NCBI GenBank assembly: GCA_014729315.1
Contig: WJKD01000929.1
Coordinates: 1-20,475 of the forward strand
Origin: Promethearchaeota archaeon
Lineage (GTDB): Archaea > Asgardarchaeota > Lokiarchaeia > Sigynarchaeales > SOKP01
Direction of reading: 5' to 3'
DNA: 20,475 bases
In this document: positions 1 to 6,467 of the stretch, in pieces
Position numbering within the stretch: the first letter of the stretch is position 1
How the letters are laid out: each line of letters begins with the position of its first letter
Notes under the pieces: generated by a model
Seen by the model: the letters and a program-made list of their open reading frames with translations, nothing else
What the model was told of the DNA's origin: nothing
Database searches by the model: none
Translations under genes and position numbers: made by a program

Positions 1-1773
1 GAGTATTAGATTGCGACTTTGCTTTTTATTACCAAAAAACTGTTTATATTGTTTTATAAGAGATGTTCTAGAAAATTTATAACCATGGTATTTTTGTATA
101 ACACTGTGCATTTTTTTATAATTGTATCCCATAGCAGTGTAAAATATAAGTTGAAAAAAGAGCTCTTGGTTAGCTGACGCTCCTCTCCCAGCAGCATCTT
201 GTCGGTTTAGACCAAACGCTCGAAGATCCAATGGAATTTGATACTCGGCGGCGATCTGTTGGAAATCTTGAAAGGTAAACTTATCCAGAAGTTCTTTATC
301 GCTATCAGAAAGTTTTCTAAATTCGCCGCTTTCCGAAGTAACAAACGCAATAAGCTCTTTTTCCGAAGCCGCTAAGGCGTTTGCCGTCCAGAAAACCCTT
401 AGGGGTTTGAACACGAAGCGTTCTTCAAATCTTTCCTTAGCAAGTATGTAATTAATTTTCCCGTTGTCGTCGTGGAAGTAGTTACTTCCATGAGTTCCAA
501 ACATATATTCGCGAATATAATGATGAATTGTGGGATTTCCGTCAGAAAAGTATTCTTTATCTTTTTGAGATCTGTAGTTTTTATCTCCCGGTTTAGGACG
601 ATATAGCGAGTCTCTCAGATAATACTTAAAGCGGATCGGATGAGGTACTTTAGATAAACCGACCTGAGAAATTCCAGACCATTTATCGTAGAGGATGTAG
701 GTGTAGCCCCACCACATGTATTTCAACTTACCTTCGATTCCGATAATTTCCGTTAAGTCTTCAGCAAGTTGAGCTTTCTGTAATCTCTCGTCATCGAGAT
801 AAAGCTGTTTTAGGTTGTCCCACGATAACTTAAGATTTGGATCGACGTAGTTCAAATGATCGATCACTAATTTTACATTTTGCTTCGCTTCCCTAAGTAG
901 TTTGCGAACAGTTTTGTGTGCGAAATATTTTAGATTTAGCTTTCCGTCAGGATCTTTCGCTTTCCATAGGAAGGATTTCAAATCGTATTGAGTAAACATA
1001 CTGAGGTCTTCCCCACCTCCAACGACTTTTGCCCATATTTGCATAGTACTATCTTGTTCTAATCCAAATTTTTCGACGGCGGTCTGTATAGAAATTTCAC
1101 GAGGTAGAGATTTTCCCTCAAGAACCAATTCCCACGAGCGATCTTCGGACAGAACTAATCCTTCCTCGGAGGCAACGGCTTTTAGGACGCTTTCGATGGT
1201 GTGTTCTGGTTTCGCTTTAATTCGGGTACGCTTTCCGACTCTCGAATCTTCGACGGTAAACCTAATCGATTCAAACGGAGGTTGCGCTTTTTGCCCGATC
1301 TCCATTGAAAATACTTTACCATCTGGCGTAATGGTATTTGACTGCGTTGCGGCGACTACGTAAGCGTTAAACTCGCGAATTGCGTCTAACTCGTTAAGCG
1401 TTGATTCTCCCGGAAATCCGTACGCAATAGGTTTTTGGAACGCTTTAAAGGCGTCCATACTCGAATAATCGCACTTGCCGAGCTCGCTTAATGCGATGGT
1501 TTGAGGCAAATTTGTGCCGATGACAAACGGCGGATTCTTGCCTTTTGCCTCTGAAAGCATTTGTATAGCGGTTGCCGAAACAGTAGCGGCTTTTTGGTAA
1601 TCGAGGTTTGCCGATACTTGGCTCCACGCGGCTTGGGACTTTGATTGTTCGAGTTTTTGTTTCCATGCGTTTTTTTGTTGTTGCTGCTGGGTCTGGCTTA
1701 TCTGGAAAGAGGGTGAATGCATGAGGTTGGTCGTAGTGTCTACTTGAGTCGAGCCGTAATATTGCCGACCCAT
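1..1773 (-). CDS. Large protein with internal ubiquitin-like domain and C-terminal-side HTH (partial)
   Basis: The reading frame is open from ATG at 1773 (a TGA lies three codons upstream) to the left edge, giving 591 residues without the end. Residues 1-60 are polar, with a Gln run (29-33). Residues about 168-254 read as a ubiquitin-like beta-grasp fold: a first strand near IRFTV, a strand ending in KAKP, a helix beginning TIESV, then EGL, a strand WELVLEGKSL, and a last strand STMQIWAKVV followed by GGG at 252-254. This follows the order of ubiquitin (TIENV, EGI, LIFAGKQL, STLHLVL, GG). The chain continues past the glycines for at least 335 residues. Residues about 545-580 (MGYNYKKMH, FSRTSLIKQY) look like a helix-turn-helix. 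I recognise no catalytic domain. By eye, base composition is richer in G+C than in most other genes here, which suggests transfer. There is no clear ribosome site, so a leaderless transcript is possible. The ubiquitin-like call is by eye; other beta-grasp families such as YukD/EsaB are alternatives. Confidence 0.8.
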   Translation of the reverse strand, partial: MGRQYYGSTQVDTTTNLMHSPSFQISQTQQQQQKNAWKQKLEQSKSQAAWSQVSANLDYQKAATVSATAIQMLSEAKGKNPPFVIGTNLPQTIALSELGKCDYSSMDAFKAFQKPIAYGFPGESTLNELDAIREFNAYVVAATQSNTITPDGKVFSMEIGQKAQPPFESIRFTVEDSRVGKRTRIKAKPEHTIESVLKAVASEEGLVLSEDRSWELVLEGKSLPREISIQTAVEKFGLEQDSTMQIWAKVVGGGEDLSMFTQYDLKSFLWKAKDPDGKLNLKYFAHKTVRKLLREAKQNVKLVIDHLNYVDPNLKLSWDNLKQLYLDDERLQKAQLAEDLTEIIGIEGKLKYMWWGYTYILYDKWSGISQVGLSKVPHPIRFKYYLRDSLYRPKPGDKNYRSQKDKEYFSDGNPTIHHYIREYMFGTHGSNYFHDDNGKINYILAKERFEERFVFKPLRVFWTANALAASEKELIAFVTSESGEFRKLSDSDKELLDKFTFQDFQQIAAEYQIPLDLRAFGLNRQDAAGRGASANQELFFQLIFYTAMGYNYKKMHSVIQKYHGYKFSRTSLIKQYKQFFGNKKQSRNLIL

Positions 1774-1846
1774 AGGACTTCATGTAGAAATTGCCCGATT
1801 CCCCCATTTCCCTCACGCTTGAACAAAAAACCGAAAAGGTGAATTA

Positions 1847-2086
1847 CCTACGACTCGAAAATCGAAAAAAAATTTTTTTCTATTCTTTACGCGTCATCCC
1901 CCATTTTTCACGTTTCAATTTTTTATTTTTCATTTGTTCATTTTTTAGTTGGTTGAGTTATGGAGGTTATAACTTTTTTTGGTTTTTTTGCCTAACATCG
2001 AGCGCCTTGCTTTCTCCGAATCCGAGCCATCGAGAACGCCTTTAAGATTGAGTCGTAGGAGCCAGAAACCCCTTCGGTCGGAGAAA
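1847..2086. repeat. GC-rich island with two interleaved inverted repeats
   Basis: The gap 1774-2183 holds no convincing gene. It consists of T-tracts around a GC-rich block (about 1990-2085). CCTACGACTC (1847-1856) is exactly complementary to GAGTCGTAGG (2050-2059). TTTCTCCGA (2011-2019) is exactly complementary to TCGGAGAAA (2078-2086). The order A, B, A', B' would be a pseudoknot in RNA of either strand. CATCGAGCGCCTT (1996) recurs as CATCGAGAACGCCTTT (2028), 32 bp on. It may be a structured RNA, the end of an integrated element, or chance. Confidence 0.4.
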
Positions 2087-2183
2087 TGTAATTTACTAAA
2101 CCGCCCGAATCTTGTTTTTTTTATATAGCACCCCCTTTTTTCTTTATATAACCAAAATTTACCTAACAACAAAAATTTCCACT

Positions 2184-2255
2184 ATGTCTAAAAAGCAAAT
2201 TACACTATTCGAGAACAACCAAAATATGTCAAAGAATTTCAAATCACAATTCTGA
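2184..2255 (+). CDS. Possible 23-residue peptide or gene relic
   Basis: An ATG at 2184 opens a 23-codon frame, MSKKQITLFENN..., closed by TGA at 2253. The lysine-rich start followed by QITLF resembles the N-terminus of a normal soluble protein, so this may be the surviving start of a gene cut short. No upstream ribosome site is visible, and a frame this short can arise by chance. Confidence 0.15.
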   Translation: MSKKQITLFENNQNMSKNFKSQF

Positions 2256-2269
2256 ATTGATATGACAAG

Positions 2270-2278
2270 ATTTAAATA
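2270..2278 (+). promoter_or_regulatory. TATA-like box upstream of the 2326 hairpin
   Basis: ATTTAAATAC is a good match to an archaeal TATA box. Initiation would be expected about 25 nt downstream, near 2297-2303. The first structured element after that is the hairpin at 2326-2412, with a T-run at 2417-2421. A short non-coding transcript of roughly 120 nt would fit, but this is inference from position only. Confidence 0.3.
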
Positions 2279-2325
2279 CGAACATGGGTTAAGACTTTAT
2301 TTGCATTTGATCAATTTTTTGCCAA

Positions 2326-2412
2326 GGGATTATTGTTTCTTTTGATTATGATTGAGTGATATCGGTGAATACCTTTATCTTCGAATCCCGGTTAAACAGA
2401 AGCAATAATCCC
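2326..2412 (+). ncRNA. Candidate structured RNA or mini inverted-repeat element
   Basis: GGGATTATTGTTTCT (2326-2340) pairs with AGAAGCAATAATCCC (2398-2412) over 15 positions with a single G.U, enclosing 57 nt. Inside, GATA (2358) pairs with TATC (2376), and GGT (2364) with ACC (2371), around a GAAT loop. A T-run follows the stem at 2417. TTCGAATCCCGG at 2380-2391 resembles a tRNA T-loop, but no D-arm or anticodon arm can be built, so it is not a tRNA. The strand is inferred from the upstream TATA-like box and the trailing T-run. A small transposon-like element with 15-bp ends is the alternative. Confidence 0.4.
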
Positions 2413-2496
2413 ACCCTTTTTATTGAATTATTATTCATAAACTTTATTAGTGATATGAGTATTAGGAATTATATTAAATTCTAAAGGAATTAGTTC

Positions 2497-2684
2497 AGGT
2501 TACTTATCTATTCCAAAATTTTCGAGAATAAATCGATTTAGTAAAGAGGGATTAGTTATTCTGAAATATAAGTTCTCAAATTTAGAACTTTGATTAAGCA
2601 AAAACGAGAGTTTACAAAAATATCCAAAAAATGTATAATCACTTTTAAAGGATCTATGCTAATATATCAAAGGTTACTTATCTA
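2497..2684. repeat. Pair of 14-nt direct repeats upstream of surface gene 1
   Basis: AGGTTACTTATCTA occurs exactly at 2497-2510 and again at 2671-2684, with 174 bp between the starts. The second copy lies between the probable TATA-like box (2643) and the start codon at 2740. An operator pair or a duplication remnant are both possible. Otherwise the gap 2413-2739 shows nothing recognisable. Confidence 0.35.
2643..2651 (+). promoter_or_regulatory. Probable TATA box of surface gene 1
   Basis: TTTTAAAGG lies 97 nt before the ATG at 2740, which would give a leader of about 65-70 nt. The paralogous gene at 6468 has TTTTTAAAAGC at nearly the same distance (92 nt). This agreement supports the assignment of both boxes. 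Confidence 0.35.
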
Positions 2685-2739
2685 ATAAAAAATTAATTCA
2701 AATTTTTCAGTCCAATTTGAATAAATAAGTGAATAAATT

Positions 2740-5700
2740 ATGAATAACAAAAACCTAATTAGAAGTTTAATATTAGGACTATCGATTTTAATAATCGCTT
2801 CGATTCTTCTCGGAAATCACACCGAAACCACTCAAGCTAACACGGATGTTTTCATTCCAGAAGAGGGATACCGCAACGAATGGCAATGGAACGACACTAT
2901 CGATGTTGGCGATAAGCTGATGTATGAAATTACCTATAAATCAGAAAATCTATCTTACACTTCATTTGGTGGAAGGTTAGTTAAAGATAATTTCATTCTC
3001 AACATCACATCCATCAATAACGACACAATTTTATGGCCTACGCCTTTAGTATTCTCACAGATCAACGCTACACAATTATATTACAATTGTAGCGATGACC
3101 AATTATACGAATACGAAGATGGACTACCATTCAGAATAGCTGCCTCTCGGCATGATCCATCAAGTAACTTTCAATATTTTATCGGTAATGAAAGGTTAGC
3201 CGTTCCGTTCGTCTTACCTTTTAACGATACGATAAATAACAATTTTAATCTGCTTGCTCAATCACTCAATCAATCGTTTTATGATCCTTATTACCAATAC
3301 GGAATTATTAATAAATGGAATTCGTATTCTTACAATGACATCAATAGAAATATTAGATTTGAAAATAGTTCGGGCTACTTTGCAGATCTTACATTCTTTG
3401 AAAATGGAACGCTTAATTCTGCAAGTATGTTCTTTTTACAATTACATGGAGCAGACGGGTATCATAATGTTACGATCAACCTCAAAAGAATCTACGAGCC
3501 AAATGTGCTAAGCGAAACCGAGTGGGGGTTTGAAGAAGGTGATGAAATATACTTAGGATTGAATGATATCGAACCTGGAAGATCTGAATTTATGGAAATA
3601 AAGGTAATCGTTGACCAGATCGTGACCGATCTCAACAACACTTACGCATTCAGATTATACGGAGGGCCTATGATAGACCAATGGACGTGTTTTTCATATG
3701 TGATAGGGGATGTGCGCGGATGGAATCCTCAAACTAAAGATTATGATCAACCGATTCAAACAGACTTCAATTTACTCGTAGCAAATAACCATTATCCTTT
3801 CTTGTTTACTTCTGATGAGAATAAAATAATTACTAATATTCCAGAAAATGTAGAAACGAGCGACCTTTTATATGTAAACGAATTTTATAAATTTTATCAA
3901 GACGATTATCCTTTTGAAAACACTGAAGTGATGCAAGAAAACGGTTTCACCATCGTCAATCAAACAAAAACCGAGGGTGGCGTTTTGTTAAATTATTATA
4001 ATACGACCTCAGGCAAAGGTGTATTACGAATAGAAGAGGACGGTACGGGAAACGAATATAGCGTTGCTTATCCTAAAGAAGAGCATATAATTACTGATGA
4101 TACTCCTAAGGCTTTAAAAAACGAATATGGTCAGTATCTAAAATGGGATGCGGAACTCTCAATCGACTATTCAAATGATATCAAATTATACACAGCATTA
4201 TTTCCGCAAAGTCCAGTTAATTTTTCGACAATAATGATTGATGTCTTAGGACATGAAGGTTTTGATGTGGGGTTTAACGATGAACTTAGCGAATACCGAG
4301 TATATTTAGAATTATATTCAAACTATTCAGATTCTCTTACTGAATCTGATAAAATCAACATTACATTTTCTTACGATAATGGTTTAAAAACCTTGCTTGA
4401 TGCTCGAGGATATTCCTTAAGAGACTTAAGACCCTATTACCTCTATAATGATTCTAGCAACAATCAAGATTTCGATTACTTCTGGCTACCTCTCGATAAT
4501 CAATATATAATTGACATAGACGAGGATAATAATGAGATTATCTTTTCAATCCCTCCTATCGATATAGACATGGAATATCTCTACATCACGGTTGGATTGA
4601 GTACATCAGCGGATATAGATTACTCCGTTCAACCAGGAGATGTCTTTTATTACGGCGGGTTTGACGACGAACCACAACATAACGGAACGGTCGTTGAAAC
4701 AAAAGTAGTAATTGATTATGTGGGAATTGAAAGGAGATCATATAATATGACTGATTGGTATGCGAATAATGGAGATGGAATTATATTTAACGGACCAGGT
4801 CCAGAGATACAAGATTTTATCCTCGTAGAAGCAAATGTCTCTAGGTGGAATAACGAAACAAAATCCTTTGATCAGGAAGATCCTAACATAAAAATAGGCC
4901 TTGGAAATAACTACTTTGCTTTGTTTCCATTTGAATTGCAGTCAGACCTGCGTGCAATGTTCCTACCAATAGGAACTGTAGGCTCAGACTTAGTGAAAAC
5001 CGCGGCGAGTCCATACGATGGTGCATCTACAATTGAAACCGAACATGTCCGATATACGAGCGTAACATATTCCGGAAAGTTCATCGACTTCCGATTCAAC
5101 AGCACTACCGGGCAGATAACAAATATTTACGGTTGGGGCTATAAGGGAAGTGGAAATTTTATGTATCTTTCTCAATTTGAAATGCATAATGAGACTTTAT
5201 TAACTGGTGAAAACTTATATTCATTGAAAAGCGAACTCATAACAGAGAACACATTTACCGCAAATATTTCGGCGGCCGGCGAAACAGATTTCTATTACGG
5301 GTTAATTGACAATAATCCCGTCAACGAATCAATCTCAGGAACTCCATTGTTTTTCCTAGATATATTGATCAATGATTCAAGTAAAGTCAGTTTTATGACT
5401 CTTCTTATCCAACTGAGTTCTTCATACGATGTGTCTAAGATGGATCTTAATATTTATGCGTGGCTTTTCGAAGACTCAATCGGGCGCCACGAATGGAACA
5501 GCGATCCACCACCTTCGACGACTTGGGACGATTGGATCACTATTGATAATCAAGGAAACAATATTTCCATCGTGATTCCATTCGATCCGAGCCGGCCGAT
5601 TGATTTCCTCGTTGCCGTATCTTACACAACTAGTTCTCCCGCACCTCCTGCCGCAGACGACGATGACGACGACGACGACGATGGAGCTCCTGCAGCTATT

Positions 5701-5787
5701 CCGGGATTTGAGATCTACATAATACTAGCCAGTGTCACATTAATCTCACTTTTGGTCATATTGAAGCGAAGAAAATTAGTAAAATAA
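2740..5787 (+). CDS. Secreted modular surface protein with PGF-type C-terminal anchor, shorter paralogue
   Basis: This 1015-residue protein has an N-terminal hydrophobic signal (about 8-33), then an extracellular body rich in N-x-S/T sequons, Tyr, Asp and Asn. The C-terminus has nine Asp (973-981), Ala/Pro, IPGFE (987-991), a membrane helix and KRRKLVK. That layout matches archaeal sorting or anchoring tails of the PGF-CTERM kind, cut by archaeosortases in other archaea. The body is modular. Module A begins with a GD-hydrophobic-Tyr motif (GDKLMYE about 57, GDEIYLG about 266, GDVFYYG about 633). Module B is a beta-rich stretch (about 490-610 and 867-965) containing a D-I/V-L strand and a later Y/W strand. 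The order is A-A-B-A-B. ATG 2740 is chosen because the signal peptide follows directly. The gene is followed by a 680-bp gap and a longer paralogue, so local duplication is likely. A role in the cell envelope is inferred; no enzyme motif is visible. Confidence 0.85.
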   Translation: MNNKNLIRSLILGLSILIIASILLGNHTETTQANTDVFIPEEGYRNEWQWNDTIDVGDKLMYEITYKSENLSYTSFGGRLVKDNFILNITSINNDTILWPTPLVFSQINATQLYYNCSDDQLYEYEDGLPFRIAASRHDPSSNFQYFIGNERLAVPFVLPFNDTINNNFNLLAQSLNQSFYDPYYQYGIINKWNSYSYNDINRNIRFENSSGYFADLTFFENGTLNSASMFFLQLHGADGYHNVTINLKRIYEPNVLSETEWGFEEGDEIYLGLNDIEPGRSEFMEIKVIVDQIVTDLNNTYAFRLYGGPMIDQWTCFSYVIGDVRGWNPQTKDYDQPIQTDFNLLVANNHYPFLFTSDENKIITNIPENVETSDLLYVNEFYKFYQDDYPFENTEVMQENGFTIVNQTKTEGGVLLNYYNTTSGKGVLRIEEDGTGNEYSVAYPKEEHIITDDTPKALKNEYGQYLKWDAELSIDYSNDIKLYTALFPQSPVNFSTIMIDVLGHEGFDVGFNDELSEYRVYLELYSNYSDSLTESDKINITFSYDNGLKTLLDARGYSLRDLRPYYLYNDSSNNQDFDYFWLPLDNQYIIDIDEDNNEIIFSIPPIDIDMEYLYITVGLSTSADIDYSVQPGDVFYYGGFDDEPQHNGTVVETKVVIDYVGIERRSYNMTDWYANNGDGIIFNGPGPEIQDFILVEANVSRWNNETKSFDQEDPNIKIGLGNNYFALFPFELQSDLRAMFLPIGTVGSDLVKTAASPYDGASTIETEHVRYTSVTYSGKFIDFRFNSTTGQITNIYGWGYKGSGNFMYLSQFEMHNETLLTGENLYSLKSELITENTFTANISAAGETDFYYGLIDNNPVNESISGTPLFFLDILINDSSKVSFMTLLIQLSSSYDVSKMDLNIYAWLFEDSIGRHEWNSDPPPSTTWDDWITIDNQGNNISIVIPFDPSRPIDFLVAVSYTTSSPAPPAADDDDDDDDDGAPAAIPGFEIYIILASVTLISLLVILKRRKLVK

Positions 5788-6467
5788 TATAATTTAAACT
5801 CACATTTTTTTTATTTTCATCTTTAATTTTAATATTTTCTCGATGAATAAATTACATTAACGATTCTGAGATCACTCAACAATTTATACCCTATTTTGTA
5901 TAATTTACTAGTATAATCCTCAGCCTAACTTCTTAATGAGGATTGATATCGGAAATAATTTTCTTGCTTTAGATTATTAATATTGGGAACAAAAAACTCT
6001 TTAAACATAATGTCTTCTTTTGTTGTAAATAAATTTGTAAGTCAGTAAAAGCATCTTGGTTAATGGATTAAGGATATAAGTTAATTTTATCGATTCGTAA
6101 TTATTTTTGAAAATATCAGTCAGAAAGAACATATTGTTTCTCTTACCAAAAAGGATATATTTTATCTCTCTGGAAATATCTTTTATCTAACGAGGTAAAA
6201 TGATTCTTGATTCTGCGTAACAAAAAAAGAGCTTATTATCATCGAAATTCATATGATTTACTCGTTTTAATTTTATGAAAAGATTATTTCACCTTATTTT
6301 AGGTCCTTCAAATTTGAAAAAATTAAAATTGAATTCTGTGAGATATAACGAAAAAGTATTGAAGAGGGTATAAGATTTTTAAAAGCACTATAACTATAAT
6401 ACTTAAGTCACATATTTAAGAAAAAATATGTTGAAATTCAATTTATAAATGATAAAAAGATGATATT
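5788..6467. other. 680-bp intergenic region between the surface paralogues
   Basis: No coding frame of note is seen. A T-rich stretch directly after the stop (5805-5840) could end transcription of the upstream gene. AATCCTCA (5915-5922) and TGAGGATT (5937-5944) form an 8-bp stem with a 14-nt loop, with no other support. The promoter box of the downstream gene is listed separately. Confidence 0.4.
6376..6387 (+). promoter_or_regulatory. Probable TATA box of surface gene 2
   Basis: TTTTTAAAAGCA lies 92 nt before the ATG at 6468. The last ten bases, TTTAAAAGCA, recur exactly at 18280-18289 upstream of the flavin-reductase-like gene. This suggests a common core promoter form in this genome. Confidence 0.35.

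Noticed and set aside
1445..1816. 123-codon minus-strand frame overlapping the ubiquitin-like gene, with an A7 run that could allow a frameshift
   Set aside because: It is the +1 shadow of the longer frame, its Arg/Lys/Ser-rich protein has no recognisable features, and the main frame continues for 591 codons from its own ATG. The A-run (A AAA AAC in the main frame) is noted, but a shift is not needed.
1945..2172. 75-codon minus-strand frame in the GC-rich island
   Set aside because: The protein is basic low-complexity sequence driven by T-tracts on the other strand, with no homology I recognise. A structured-RNA or element-end reading fits better.
2326..2412. tRNA gene, because of GGGATTA/TAATCCC ends and a TTCGAATCCCGG element
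   Set aside because: The T-loop-like element is not flanked by a paired T-stem, 16 extra bases separate it from the acceptor-like end, and no D-arm or anticodon arm can be drawn.
2459..2593. Open frame reading SGYLSIPKFSRINRF... before surface gene 1
   Set aside because: It has no ATG, GTG or TTG start and only about 45 codons; more likely chance in AT-rich non-coding DNA.
5653..5690. GAC/GAT run as a possible sequencing artefact or frameshift site
   Set aside because: The frame is intact on both sides and the paralogue has the same Asp run with different codon order (10 codons at 10326), so the run is real protein sequence.
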